Source: a virus
Virus record (IMG/VR): IMGVR_UViG_3300028883_000085
Coordinates: 1 to 39,471 of that record
Direction: 5' to 3' (one strand)
Length of the DNA: 39,471 nt
The notes beneath the pieces were generated by a model. It saw nothing but the letters and a program-made list of their open reading frames with translations, had not been told where the DNA came from and did no database searches. The position numbers were made by a program, and so were the translations under genes. Positions 21,060 through 29,628 of this stretch are shown here, piece by piece (the stretch's first letter is position 1; every line of letters begins with the position of its first letter).

Positions 21060-22163
21060 TTAAAACAACCCGATAAAAACGCCTCCGGTGATTGTCATCG
21101 GATCAGACCAGGAAAAGTCGCCCTCATCCTCACCGATCTCTGGGCCGGAGCGGGACAGGCCGACAAGCTCGATATGAAGAATATTCCCGGCGGTGTCGCC
21201 CTTGGTCATGCGAGCATTGACCGTGCTTCCGTCAAAAAATCCGGTGATCGGCGCGGCATCTTCGACCCATGGCGTGAGCGTGGCTTGTGCTTCAAATTCG
21301 CCTGACCAGGGCAACTCCGAAAAGCCCGTGCTGTTGATCCCGCCGCGGCTGCGGCGCGTGGTCAGGTTAAATTCAAGCGATTTCATATCCAACGCTGAAC
21401 CATCAAACACCAGTTGGCATTCTGTTCCGATCAGCGGACTTTGATCGTCATAGCTCGGGCTGTTCGGGTCGGTCGCGGCCGATTCCGCGCAGGTCAGGCT
21501 GCGGACCCCGAACTGCCCCTGGATCACGGCGCGCTCGTTGACGCCGACGGACAGCGATTCGCAGACCGCATCGGTACATAGCAGGCGCAACCCGTCGAGA
21601 TACTGGTCAAGGGTTAAATATTGATGATCTTCCGTGCCGAGATGCAGGTAGCAGACCCCGGCGGCAATGGCGTCGCCATCGGCTGGGGCCTGGCTGAAAG
21701 CCTCGGTAAAGGTCAGATCCTGACCGGACACGGCCGACACGCGGCCGATTTCGTAACCGCTGCCGATTTCGACGCGCAGCAACTGGCCGACATGGTAGGT
21801 GCCGCTGGTCGCGGTCAGTGTGGTTGTGGTTCCCGCGCCATTGATCGTGTCGGCAACGTTGGTGTATTCGGTGCCGAGCAGGGTTTCGAGCAACGCGGAA
21901 AACTCCGGCGCGGTCCCGGCCGTTCCGCTGCCGCGCAGTTCCAGCGTCAGCGATCCCTCACCCCAGCGGCCGCCAGCGGCCTGCAAGGACGGCCAGCGGC
22001 TACCGCGGATAAGGCCGCGATCGATCTGCTCACCCTTTGGCTGCACAAACGATGATTCCATGGTCGGATCGATGGCCATTGCATCCGTAATGGTGGCCGG
22101 CGATCCCTTCGCGGATTGGATGCCCGCATAAGCTGTCGTTTTCTTTTTCTGGTAAATGGCCAT
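21060..22163 (-). CDS. Major tail tube protein (367 aa)
   Basis: Position between the tail terminator and tape measure and a long beta-rich sequence identify the tube protein. It opens MAIYQKKKTTAYAGIQSAKG, continues with SLTLELRGSGTAGTAPEFSA LLETLLG (a conserved 'P-E-x-x-x-L-L-xxxLG' element) and has paired strands (TLTATSGTYHVGQLLRVEIG). The end (SDPMTITGGVFIGLF) is typical of an exposed last strand. It resembles tube proteins of phages with Mu-type heads more than lambda gpV. GGAGCT precedes the ATG. Confidence 0.8.
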   Translation of the reverse strand: MAIYQKKKTTAYAGIQSAKGSPATITDAMAIDPTMESSFVQPKGEQIDRGLIRGSRWPSLQAAGGRWGEGSLTLELRGSGTAGTAPEFSALLETLLGTEYTNVADTINGAGTTTTLTATSGTYHVGQLLRVEIGSGYEIGRVSAVSGQDLTFTEAFSQAPADGDAIAAGVCYLHLGTEDHQYLTLDQYLDGLRLLCTDAVCESLSVGVNERAVIQGQFGVRSLTCAESAATDPNSPSYDDQSPLIGTECQLVFDGSALDMKSLEFNLTTRRSRGGINSTGFSELPWSGEFEAQATLTPWVEDAAPITGFFDGSTVNARMTKGDTAGNILHIELVGLSRSGPEIGEDEGDFSWSDPMTITGGVFIGLF

Positions 22164-22177
22164 GAGTTAAGCTCCTT

Positions 22178-22624
22178 TTACATGTCCCAAAGTGTCGAAC
22201 GATAAAGCACGGACAAAACAAGCTGCCCGAATGCAACTTTCTTGTTGGCTTCGTCAGCGATTAATTCTGTGTTGAGCGGGGCAACGTCATAAACGCCTGC
22301 GACCCCCAGATGCTCCGGATCAGACCCGATAGCTGTGAGCATGTCGGCCATCAGCTCGCGGCACTGCGTCAGCGAGCTCGACCCTGAAAAAGTGACAACC
22401 AGGAACAGGGTCAGCTCGTGATCACGCCGCCCGGCCCCGATTCCGTCCTGAGGCAGGGTGTCGCCCATATCACGGATGGTCACGGCCGGCAGGCTGTCAT
22501 CCTCAAGCGGCCGTAAAAGCCAGTCATCAACCGTTTTGATTGTGGCGCTGTAGCCGTTGGCCGTGGTGATCGACTCCATACGGGTTTTCAGCGCATCGAC
22601 AATGTTCTGGCGGATATTTGCCAC
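22178..22624 (-). CDS. Tail terminator protein, gpU-like (148 aa)
   Basis: The start (MANIRQNIVDALKTRMESIT) and the alternation of helix and strand (LPAVTIRDMGDTLPQDGIGA, RRDHELTLFLVVTFSGSSSL, CRELMADMLTAIGSDPEHLG) match tail terminators of the lambda gpU type, which cap the tail tube as a hexamer and join it to the head. Location directly after the gpZ-like protein and before the tube is the expected order. Coupled to its upstream neighbour by a 2-nt gap. Confidence 0.8.
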   Translation of the reverse strand: MANIRQNIVDALKTRMESITTANGYSATIKTVDDWLLRPLEDDSLPAVTIRDMGDTLPQDGIGAGRRDHELTLFLVVTFSGSSSLTQCRELMADMLTAIGSDPEHLGVAGVYDVAPLNTELIADEANKKVAFGQLVLSVLYRSTLWDM

Positions 22625-22626
22625 GA

Positions 22627-23409
22627 TCAGCTCCTGAGATAACGCTGGACCCCTCGGTCAAGCGCGTTTAAGACGTTGCGTTCAAGCCCTGAAGCTCCCT
22701 TATTGGCGATTCCGTGGAAATCGAAGCGGCTGCGGTAATGCGGCTGACCACTGAAAATAAAGATCGGCAATATGCGATTCCTGGCCCGTCCTCCGCCGAT
22801 ATTACTGCTTGGCACGGTGCGATAAATTCCGGTTTTGTTCGGATGAACAAAATAGCGAATCCCGGCACGGGCATCGCGGCTGCGTGATTTTTTCGCCCCG
22901 CGTGAAAATGGCTGCATGTCGGCTGTTCCACCGCGCGAGCCGCTGTAAAAAACTTTGTTGATAAAGGCTGTTGTCACGTTTCCGTAGCGATCGACATCGG
23001 CGAACTGCGTCGGAATCAAAAACGGCTTACCTGGCGGCGATACTCCGGCGCGTTGAAGCGTTTTTTCAAAACCTTTCAGCTTGCGATCTTCGCCATAAAC
23101 CTGAGAGCGTAGAGCGGCCGGAGCATCGAACATGCCGATCTCACGCCGCGACCTGCGGCCAAACTCCCACTTGAAAGCGACGGCTGCGCGCAGGTCGTCT
23201 TTTTCAGCGGGAAAGAAAAACAGGCTGCGCCTGGTCCATGGCGTCGGTTGATCGATGTACATCGGCATGGCCTGCTGCACGGCCTGTTTGCTCTGTTTGG
23301 CGGTCTGCGTCATCCCCAGCGCGACCCACTTCGGGACGCTGTCGCCTAAAAAACTGAACTGGCGTTGCAGCTTGTCGACGTTTAAGGCTTTGACGCTGAT
23401 TTCGAACAT
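22627..23409 (-). CDS. Minor tail/tail-completion protein, gpZ-like (260 aa)
   Basis: A basic protein with a helical start (NVDKLQRQFSFLGDSVPKWV) and the typical gpZ/HK97 gp10-like motif MTQTAKQSKQAVQQAMPMYI DQPTPWTRRSLF. Many Arg-Gly segments follow (SRGAKKSRSRDARAGIRYFV HPNKTGIYR). Such proteins act at the head-tail junction during tail completion. The start lies 6 nt after AAGGG at the end of hairpin element copy 3. It is followed by gpU-like and tube genes, as expected. Confidence 0.75.
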   Translation of the reverse strand: MFEISVKALNVDKLQRQFSFLGDSVPKWVALGMTQTAKQSKQAVQQAMPMYIDQPTPWTRRSLFFFPAEKDDLRAAVAFKWEFGRRSRREIGMFDAPAALRSQVYGEDRKLKGFEKTLQRAGVSPPGKPFLIPTQFADVDRYGNVTTAFINKVFYSGSRGGTADMQPFSRGAKKSRSRDARAGIRYFVHPNKTGIYRTVPSSNIGGGRARNRILPIFIFSGQPHYRSRFDFHGIANKGASGLERNVLNALDRGVQRYLRS

Positions 23410-23423
23410 TTAGAACCCTTTGT

Positions 23424-23522
23424 TAGCCACTAAGGCTCGAAGAACACCAAGAAAATCAAAATCGTTTTTTTTGTTTAACCCCTTAAAAGCCCTTCTTTGT
23501 GCCCTTTGTGTCTTAGTGGCTA
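23424..23522. repeat. Hairpin element copy 3 (99 bp), degenerate
   Basis: A shorter, more diverged relative of the other copies: TAGCCACTAAGGCTCGAAGA at one end and GTGTCTTAGTGGCTA at the other, with paired changes that keep the outer stem (CCACTAAG/CTTAGTGG). Its interior has lost about 55 bp. On the minus strand its end supplies AAAGGG 6 nt before the ATG at 23409. The compensating changes indicate that the hairpin is maintained. Confidence 0.75.
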
Positions 23523-23573
23523 TTTTTGGGCCTTCATATTTGCCGTGTATCGCACGATCTTAAGGCCGTGCGG

Positions 23574-23972
23574 CTAATAGCATTCGTAAATAATCAGCCT
23601 AAATGGCTGGCGGCCCAACTCGGCGAGAAAGCGCCGGAAGGTTGCGCCGCTGTTGCTGATTGTTCGTTTATGTTTCAGCTTTTCCACATGCTGGCCGAGC
23701 AGGATGCACCCCTCGGTGTGTTCGGCCTGGTTGCCCGCGTGAAAAAGGATATGCGTGCGGCCCGGTACGTCCTGCACCTGGAAGGTGCCGCCGTGGCGTG
23801 GTGATTCGTGCGGCTTGACCAGGTACGGCTGCGCAGGAATACAGCTGACATTTTTCTGGTTGTCGTATTCGCGCGGCTCCAGAGTTGCACAGAAAATCTG
23901 CTTATCAACGCGCAATATGCCGAACGTGCCCTGGCTGGTTGATTCGAGCCTGATCAGTTCAACGATGCGCAT
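23574..23972 (-). CDS. DUF5675-family protein, candidate cell-wall enzyme (132 aa)
   Basis: It has the DUF5675 outline: an N-terminal strand pair (VELIRLESTSQGTFGILRVD), CATLEPREYDNQKNVSCIPA, PYLVKPHESPRHGGTFQV, and the key segment THILFHAGNQAEHTEGCILL, where His and Gly-Cys are spaced as in L,D-transpeptidase-like active sites. The family's activity is not proven; peptidoglycan cleavage or cross-linking is often suggested by this motif. It is odd that it lies among connector genes rather than in the lysis region, and it is the best endolysin candidate in the genome. Confidence 0.75.
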   Translation of the reverse strand: MRIVELIRLESTSQGTFGILRVDKQIFCATLEPREYDNQKNVSCIPAQPYLVKPHESPRHGGTFQVQDVPGRTHILFHAGNQAEHTEGCILLGQHVEKLKHKRTISNSGATFRRFLAELGRQPFRLIIYECY

Positions 23973-24284
23973 TTAAACGTCCTCCAGCATCAGGATGGTA
24001 AAACCTCCGGAGCGCTGCTCATAGGTTTTCACCTGATAGTCGCTCCCTCCAGTGTAAAAGCGCAAACCGCGCAAACCGGTGATCATCAGATCCTCAACAT
24101 CCACTGTTGCGACTTTGGCCTGCGGCTCGGTCATCTCAACCGACGCAGAAAACTCGCTGACGATGCGCTGCGGATCGGTAAACTTGCAGTACAGATCCAA
24201 TCCAGACAGAGATCCGTCATCGATGGTCGCCTCCTGCCCTGTGGCCTGAAGCATGGCGCGTGCTTGCGTGGCGGAGAACTGCAT
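23973..24284 (-). CDS. Head-tail joining protein, gpFII-like (103 aa)
   Basis: A short beta-rich protein (LYCKFTDPQRIVSEFSASVE, AKVATVDVEDLMITGLRGLR, TYEQRSGGFTILMLEDV) in the position of lambda FII, between head-completion and tail genes. The ending strand and size (about 100-117 aa) match head-tail joining proteins that attach the tail to the connector. Its stop abuts the start of the DUF5675 gene. Assignment is by position, length and fold-like pattern rather than a firm signature. Confidence 0.65.
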   Translation of the reverse strand: MQFSATQARAMLQATGQEATIDDGSLSGLDLYCKFTDPQRIVSEFSASVEMTEPQAKVATVDVEDLMITGLRGLRFYTGGSDYQVKTYEQRSGGFTILMLEDV

Positions 24285-24287
24285 CGC

Positions 24288-24785
24288 TTACCCCTGTGGC
24301 TGCAGTGCCTTCTGTTTGGACTCGATCGCCTCGAGGACCGCTTCGCGGGTTTCCTCATCGCTGATCATCGTGTTCAGTTCTTCGACGGTTTCGACGTCGA
24401 CGATCTTCTTGATTAAAGCTTCTTGCTCCAGCTCGCCGAGTCTCTTCGTGTATGCGATTTTGACCGTCTTGCGTTTTTCGTTTTCCGACATCAAAGCGTC
24501 CAGATCCTCCAAGCTTTCAGCCCTCTCAATCTCTTCGATCAACAGCTCGCGCTCGCTTTTGTCAGACCCGTCAATATCCTCAAGTTCAGCCATCAGAGCT
24601 TTGTTGACATCCCCGTCATAGCCGAATTCTTCGCCGCGCTTAAACTGAACAGGGCCGTCAACCTGGTAAAGCCCTTCTCCAAGGCTGGTCAATGAATGGT
24701 TGCGGGATGCGGCCTGATCCTCGCTGAGCTCAAGTATCCCCGATGCGACGTTCACGGACCGGCCAATAACTCGATATTTATCCAT
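24288..24785 (-). CDS. Head-region protein with tandem helical repeats (165 aa)
   Basis: Residues 1-60 are a small domain (IGRSVNVASGILELSEDQAA, then YQVDGPVQFKRGEEFGYDGD) resembling the N-termini of gpFI-like or capsid-associated proteins. Residues 78-160 contain two similar helical hairpins, IEEIERAESLEDLDALMSEN and IKKIVDVETVEELNTMISDE, each followed by a KRK/TRE stretch, which indicates an internal duplication. It lies between the capsid and FII-like genes, the place of lambda FI. Possible head-completion or DNA-packaging factor. Confidence 0.6.
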   Translation of the reverse strand: MDKYRVIGRSVNVASGILELSEDQAASRNHSLTSLGEGLYQVDGPVQFKRGEEFGYDGDVNKALMAELEDIDGSDKSERELLIEEIERAESLEDLDALMSENEKRKTVKIAYTKRLGELEQEALIKKIVDVETVEELNTMISDEETREAVLEAIESKQKALQPQG

Positions 24786-24868
24786 AGTTTTTCTCCTTTT
24801 TTTTGTTGATGGTTTGATAAAAAGCCGGAGCCTGGCTCCGGCTTTATGGTCAAAACATCAATCACCGA

Positions 24869-25819
24869 TTAGGTGAAGGTTGTCAGGCATGACCGCTGCC
24901 AGAGGCCGTAACCGACGTTGCGGATGGCCTTGATGCCGTAATGGTGCTTGTCATCGTTAAATTCAAGCTCGCTTCCCTCGGCAACAGCAGATACCTGAAC
25001 GCCTTCTTCTTCCTGACGAATCATGGCCTTGCTTTCGCAATCCGTGCGGAAGGTGGCAAACTTGGTTGTCCATGAACTTAATCGCGGATTGACGGACATC
25101 CCGACCTGAAACCCGCCGATCTGGCCCAGGGTAATGATGGTGTTGTTTCTGCCTCCTGTCGCTGCCGTGTCGACAATGATCTCGCTGCCGATCGCGGCCG
25201 CGGCTGACTTCATGAACACAACGGGGACCATGATGTTGAAAGCCATAGCGTCTTCGTTCATCGGCTCGCCCTGGTCGTCCTTGAAACCAAGAATGGTTTC
25301 GATCGACTGCAGGATAGCGCTCTCCATCTCTCCTGCGGTCGGGGCCGTGGTGGTTGTGGCGTCGTAGGTTTTGTCGTTGCTCTGGGTGCCGCTGTCGCCT
25401 TCGGAATGATCGGTATCGAAGAAATATTGACCGTCGTAACAAACCGTCGATTCTCCCAGGACGATCAGAGCAGATAGCAATTTTGCCCAGTGAGCGTTGG
25501 TCCTTTGGGCCAACTCACGCACGCGCATCATGACCTGGCCAGTCTTGTCGCGACGGATTTCGTCAACTAAAACCTCGAGAGTCGCCTCGAATTTTTTGTT
25601 GGCGATGGTGATCCCGTTTTCACGGAAACCTTTCGCATGACGCCCCCCAAGCCATTCACGCATCGCCGGTGAAAGCCCGAGAAATTTGTAGGTCTCTGAT
25701 TCCTGGTCACTCTCAAAGTAGTTCGAGACGCCGGGAATCCATGTTGCCCCGATATTTTGTTCCAGAGCCGCGTAAAATTCTCCGATGATTGCGCGGCTGC
25801 CGAGTCCTTTTGCTCCCAT
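24869..25819 (-). CDS. Major capsid protein, Mu gpT-like (316 aa)
   Basis: The sequence has the Mu-type major head subunit (gpT) outline: GSRAIIGEFYAALEQNIGAT at the start, WLGGRHAKGFRENGITIANK then KFEATLEVLVDEIRRDKTGQ (conserved E-loop and spine helix region), and YDGQYFFDTDHSEGDSGTQS with the typical 'FF-DTDHSE' motif. The C-terminal part forms the HK97 A-domain (KHHYGIKAIRNVGYGLWQRS). A Mu-type capsid with a lambda-type terminase, portal and protease shows mosaic head evolution. Confidence 0.85.
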   Translation of the reverse strand: MGAKGLGSRAIIGEFYAALEQNIGATWIPGVSNYFESDQESETYKFLGLSPAMREWLGGRHAKGFRENGITIANKKFEATLEVLVDEIRRDKTGQVMMRVRELAQRTNAHWAKLLSALIVLGESTVCYDGQYFFDTDHSEGDSGTQSNDKTYDATTTTAPTAGEMESAILQSIETILGFKDDQGEPMNEDAMAFNIMVPVVFMKSAAAAIGSEIIVDTAATGGRNNTIITLGQIGGFQVGMSVNPRLSSWTTKFATFRTDCESKAMIRQEEEGVQVSAVAEGSELEFNDDKHHYGIKAIRNVGYGLWQRSCLTTFT

Positions 25820-25850
25820 TTTATTTTCTCCTTTTCAGATTGATGGTTGA

Positions 25851-26276
25851 TTAGGCCTGCAGAGCCGCTCTGACGGCCAGCGCGTCAAATTCGACAATCG
25901 CGACACCGGTCGAAACCCAGCGTGACACGTAGCCGATCAGGCTATTGCTGGTGCTTGTCAGGGTGAAGGTGTTGTCATCGCTGGCGTAAACAGCCGGGCG
26001 ATCATTGGCGGTAATGGCCAGCCCGGAAATAGCCAACTGAACCCGCCCGCGGGTTTTGACGGACACGTTCACATCGCCGGCGCTTCCACCACTGTTATCA
26101 GCCTTGCGATCGGCAAAGCCCTGGAAAACATCGCCGGCCACCAGGGGCCGGGAATAACCGCTGGCGTTCTCACCGACGGCCGCACCTTCGTAAATGATGT
26201 CATCCGCAATGACCGGATAGGCTTCAAGCTCTCCCAACTGGTAAGCGCGGGGAGTATCTACCGTAAGAGTTGCCAT
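25851..26276 (-). CDS. Capsid decoration (cement) protein, gpD-like (141 aa)
   Basis: An Ala/Gly/Val-rich beta protein: PRAYQLGELEAYPVIADDII YEGAAVGENASGY, then LVAGDVFQGFADRKADNSGG, VSVKTRGRVQLAISGLAI and a final strand. The phrase 'AGDxFxGFA-xxKADNSGGxAG' is common in cement proteins that trimerise at capsid threefold axes. Position between protease/scaffold and capsid matches lambda D. GGAG lies just before the ATG. Confidence 0.8.
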   Translation of the reverse strand: MATLTVDTPRAYQLGELEAYPVIADDIIYEGAAVGENASGYSRPLVAGDVFQGFADRKADNSGGSAGDVNVSVKTRGRVQLAISGLAITANDRPAVYASDDNTFTLTSTSNSLIGYVSRWVSTGVAIVEFDALAVRAALQA

Positions 26277-26308
26277 ATTTTTTTCTCCTTATAAAAAAAT
26301 TGAGTGAT

Positions 26309-26812
26309 TTACTTTTTCAGAACCCTGGCGCGACCGTCTTTTTCGGCTTTTTTCCAAGCCATAAAACGATCAAAGTTTCCGCTGAATTCTGCCTGCAGGT
26401 CCTCGGACTGATCCCACTCGGCCTTGGCGCGCTCCTCGATGGTCCCTTGCGGCTTGCCTTCGTTCCCGGCATCGCCGGAAGGCGCGAGCGGATCCGGCGC
26501 ATCATCCTGGTAACCCTTCAGGTTCCTGGCCTGTTCCGACTTAACGGCTTCAAGCACTTTGACAGCCGCTTCAGGACCGGTGGTTTTACCGTCGAACTTC
26601 AGTTCCGTGATCAGCTTTTCATGACCACGCACGGTTTGTGCCTCAACATCTTGAATGCGCTGGCGTTCTTGCTCGGCACCTTCCGTTTTTGCTGTTGAGG
26701 TTTTTTCTTCAATATCCGCCTCGGCGACATAACCTTCTCGCGCAGCGGCTTCGACATCCTTGACCAGGTCGGGGAATGCAGCCCGGAGCTGGTCGACATT
26801 TTCAATTTTCAT
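26309..26812 (-). CDS. Nested scaffold protein, Nu3-like (167 aa)
   Basis: Within the protease gene, the ATG at 26812 (codon 295, in frame) is preceded by AAGGAG at 6-nt spacing, an ideal ribosome site. Translation from it gives MKIENVDQLRAAFPDLVKDV and the whole acidic scaffold tail without the protease. Lambda makes Nu3 from the same kind of internal start in gene C, and free scaffold is needed in many copies per prohead. Evidence is the start signal and the family precedent. Confidence 0.75.
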   Translation of the reverse strand: MKIENVDQLRAAFPDLVKDVEAAAREGYVAEADIEEKTSTAKTEGAEQERQRIQDVEAQTVRGHEKLITELKFDGKTTGPEAAVKVLEAVKSEQARNLKGYQDDAPDPLAPSGDAGNEGKPQGTIEERAKAEWDQSEDLQAEFSGNFDRFMAWKKAEKDGRARVLKK

Positions 26813-27694
26813 GTCTTGCTCCTTTTTTTTGTTCGCCGCGACAGCACCGGCCCCGGCTTCATCATCGTTTTTGATTTTGACGATCAGGTCTTCGAGCGTG
26901 GAGACACCGTCCACAAGACCGGCAGCAACAGCTTGCCGACCGACGAAAACACGACCGTCTGCCATATTGGTGAGTACCGTTTCGACATCGACGCCACGAT
27001 TTCTGGCAACCGCATCGACAAAAACTGAGTAGAGGTAATCAACTTTTGCCTGAATGTCGGCGCGGCCCTCTTCAGACAGCGGCGCGTACTGGCTTGAAAT
27101 CCGCTTATATTTTCCAGCAGAGATCTCAGTCGTCTTGACGCCGACCTTCTCTTCCCACTTTGAAATATCGAAATGCGATGCGACCACGCCGATCGAGCCC
27201 GTCATCGTTGTATTATCTTTGATAAAAACCTTGTCGGCCGCTGACCCGAACCACATGGCGGCGCTGGCCATCAGACCGTCTGCCAGGGCATAGATAGGCT
27301 TATCTCCACGGCTCTGATAAATAAAATCTGCGAGCTCCGCCGTACCATCGACCGTTCCGCCAGGGGAATCGACCTGCAGGATCACTGCCTCCACCGCAGA
27401 ATCTTCGAGGGCCTCAGCAATCTGCTGCTTTGCCAGGTCGGTCGACACCCCACCGGATATCTGAGTAAACAAATTCATCCGCTTACCAACAACACCTTCA
27501 AGCGGAAGGACAGCGACTCCCTCGATCAAAGAATATGCCGACTGCGTGTTATCCAGCGGCCTGCCGATACGGGCCTCAACCGCTTCGATATCGATCTTTT
27601 CTCCACGCAGATGTGTGGCATAGATGTGCTGGATCTCTTCCAGCATTTCCGGCTTGATCGCCCAGGGGCCTGATACAATATCAATCAGCTTCAT
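26309..27694 (-). CDS. S49-family capsid maturation protease with C-terminal scaffold (461 aa)
   Basis: Residues 1-275 form a SppA/ClpP-like protease: LIEGVAVLPLEGVVGKRMNL, EAVILQVDSPGGTVDGTAEL, and catalytic Ser144 in DGLMASAAMW with Lys195 in SAGKYKR. Residues 290-461 form an acidic, Glu/Lys/Ala-rich scaffolding tail. This is the lambda C/Nu3 arrangement: the protease cleaves scaffold and itself during prohead assembly. The portal gene upstream overlaps it by 14 nt. Confidence 0.92.
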   Translation of the reverse strand: MKLIDIVSGPWAIKPEMLEEIQHIYATHLRGEKIDIEAVEARIGRPLDNTQSAYSLIEGVAVLPLEGVVGKRMNLFTQISGGVSTDLAKQQIAEALEDSAVEAVILQVDSPGGTVDGTAELADFIYQSRGDKPIYALADGLMASAAMWFGSAADKVFIKDNTTMTGSIGVVASHFDISKWEEKVGVKTTEISAGKYKRISSQYAPLSEEGRADIQAKVDYLYSVFVDAVARNRGVDVETVLTNMADGRVFVGRQAVAAGLVDGVSTLEDLIVKIKNDDEAGAGAVAANKKKEQDMKIENVDQLRAAFPDLVKDVEAAAREGYVAEADIEEKTSTAKTEGAEQERQRIQDVEAQTVRGHEKLITELKFDGKTTGPEAAVKVLEAVKSEQARNLKGYQDDAPDPLAPSGDAGNEGKPQGTIEERAKAEWDQSEDLQAEFSGNFDRFMAWKKAEKDGRARVLKK

Positions 27695-29327
27695 GGTTTT
27701 GCCTTTCTTCTATAATCGACTGAACGGACTGCTTGAGTGCCGCCTTGATTGTTTCGATGTCTTTTTTGCTTTCCACAAGACCGGCATCCAGTCGCTTCTG
27801 ATGCTCGCGGGCACGCTTGCGGTGCTTGTCGTCAAAATCTCCGCCGGTCAGCTGTTCAATCTCTTCCTCGATCGTCGAAACACCCTCGGCGATGCGCTTT
27901 GACGCGGCCTCGATCTCTTCTTTTTCGTTGATCATGCCTCGCGGATCACCAATCCAGGCCGATCCGGTCCAGGCTTTGCGCGTCATAACGTCGGAAAAAT
28001 AACCGGGAGCGTAAAAACGCCCAAGAGCGACCATTTCGTCAAAAAAGGTTTCGTAAATCAGCTGATTGAAGCGCGCGGCAAACCACTTGCGGCGGCCGCT
28101 GAACATCCGCCAGGCTTCGAGCATCGCGGCACGAGAGGCTGAATAACTGCTGGAAAAATGCTTGATCAGGACCTCGAACGGAATTTCGATGGCCATTCCG
28201 ATCTGGCGCAGGCAGGACAACCAAAAAGGATCAAACTTGCCGTTTGGTCTGTTCGGATCGTTAAACTGGACCTCTTCGTCCGGCAGCAACCCGACGACAG
28301 AGCTTGAATCAAGATCAATATCTGACACGTCGCGATTCGCGGCGTTGTTATCCTGAAGGAACTGGTTCCAATCCGGAGCTTCTCCGGTCGTCGATTTGAT
28401 GAAATAAGTAATCAGCGCGCTACCGACAGCGGCATCCAGTTCGGCCTCTGTCAGTTTGCTGAGCTGTTTCAGGGTTTCGATAATCGGGGCCAGCTCTGGG
28501 ACCCCGCGCGACTGGTTCGGGCGCAGCTTGCGGAACACATGAATCATATTCCTCCGTCCGGTGTTGATTCCGAACGCTGGTATAGGCGGATACCATTCTT
28601 TTTTGTAGCCGCTGATCGTCGCGCCTGGATGGCGTTTGAGCACATGGTAGGCCTTCGGCGCTCCGTTTTTATCTTTTTCAATACCACCGCTCAGGGTTTC
28701 CGTGTCGCGCTTGCTGTTATTATTGCAGACACGATCCGCCTCGATCAGCTGAACAGCTAACTGGTAAGGAAAACCGTCTTTGCGCTCGACCTTCGGCAGC
28801 AAGGCAAAAACATCGCCATTTTCAAACGTCTGTCTGAAAGCCAGAGCCTGGAGCTCGTTAAAAGGCTGGGTGCGTTCGACATCGCAATAAGTCGAATGGG
28901 CCCAGAGACTCCACTCTCGCTTGATCTCTTTTTCGCGCTGGGAAGCTTCGTCTTCTGTCAGTCCGAGATATTCATAATCAATAGCAGGCTTGAGCCGCAG
29001 GCCTGTCCCGATGACATTCGTCACCATGGTTCCGCAGGCCCCGGTTGCGATTGGTTCGTTGCGGATCAGGTCGCGCGATCTGTCGCGCAACGATGGGAGA
29101 TCTGGCAGGATGTCGCTGTCAGCATCCCCTCCAGACGTTGTCCAGCTTTTTGTTCTTTTTCTGGTTTTTTTAGCTCCGGTGTACCCTCCACCAACGGCGG
29201 CGACGGCAATCCTGTCGGCCATGCGCCGGCGGCCAGATGACGGGCTGAAAAAATTAACAACCTGGTCGACCAAGTTCGGGCGTGCTTCTATTTCTTTTCC
29301 TGATATTTTAAAGCGGACGGGCTTCAT
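27681..29327 (-). CDS. Portal protein, lambda gpB-like (548 aa)
   Basis: Length and motifs match the lambda-type portal family: RDRSRDLIRNEPIATGACGT, NVIGTGLRLKPAIDYEYLGL, FRQTFENGDVFALLPKVERK and the ADRVCN element, then GVPELAPIIETLKQLSKLTE and the long stem helix. The dodecameric portal forms the channel through which the terminase pumps DNA and the tail attaches. It follows the gpW-like gene (4-nt overlap) and precedes the protease gene, as in lambda W-B-C. Confidence 0.92.
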   Translation of the reverse strand: MKPVRFKISGKEIEARPNLVDQVVNFFSPSSGRRRMADRIAVAAVGGGYTGAKKTRKRTKSWTTSGGDADSDILPDLPSLRDRSRDLIRNEPIATGACGTMVTNVIGTGLRLKPAIDYEYLGLTEDEASQREKEIKREWSLWAHSTYCDVERTQPFNELQALAFRQTFENGDVFALLPKVERKDGFPYQLAVQLIEADRVCNNNSKRDTETLSGGIEKDKNGAPKAYHVLKRHPGATISGYKKEWYPPIPAFGINTGRRNMIHVFRKLRPNQSRGVPELAPIIETLKQLSKLTEAELDAAVGSALITYFIKSTTGEAPDWNQFLQDNNAANRDVSDIDLDSSSVVGLLPDEEVQFNDPNRPNGKFDPFWLSCLRQIGMAIEIPFEVLIKHFSSSYSASRAAMLEAWRMFSGRRKWFAARFNQLIYETFFDEMVALGRFYAPGYFSDVMTRKAWTGSAWIGDPRGMINEKEEIEAASKRIAEGVSTIEEEIEQLTGGDFDDKHRKRAREHQKRLDAGLVESKKDIETIKAALKQSVQSIIEERQNHEAD

Positions 29328-29539
29328 CGCATCCCCAATCGTTTAACGGCACGGCGATTAGGTGTGCGCTGAATGACGCGGGTGTTCCAGACATCGACAC
29401 CTTTCTGGATTTTTTCAAGATCGGCAAGCGTCAGACGATCGCCGTCGATTTCAACGACCTGACCTCCTAAAACAGCTGTTTCAGCGTCGAGATATTCCTG
29501 CAGCTTTGCTTCGCATGTTGCTAAATCGAGTCCGGCCAT
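29324..29539 (-). CDS. Head-tail joining protein, gpW-like (71 aa)
   Basis: A 71-residue protein with two helices around a short beta hairpin (LATCEAKLQEYLDAETAVLG, GQVVEIDGDRLTLADLEKIQ). This is the gpW fold: helix, hairpin with a Gly-Asp turn, helix. In lambda, W sits between the large terminase and portal genes and is required to close filled heads, and the order is the same here apart from the inserted HTH gene and cassette. AAGGGG lies 11 nt upstream, slightly far. Confidence 0.8.
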   Translation of the reverse strand: MAGLDLATCEAKLQEYLDAETAVLGGQVVEIDGDRLTLADLEKIQKGVDVWNTRVIQRTPNRRAVKRLGMR

Positions 29540-29628
29540 TACATACTTTTCCCCTTAAAAATAAGGATGAAATTCTGAAGACGGCCGTTATTATGAAATG
29601 GTTTTCAGATGATCAGGGAGAGGGCTTT

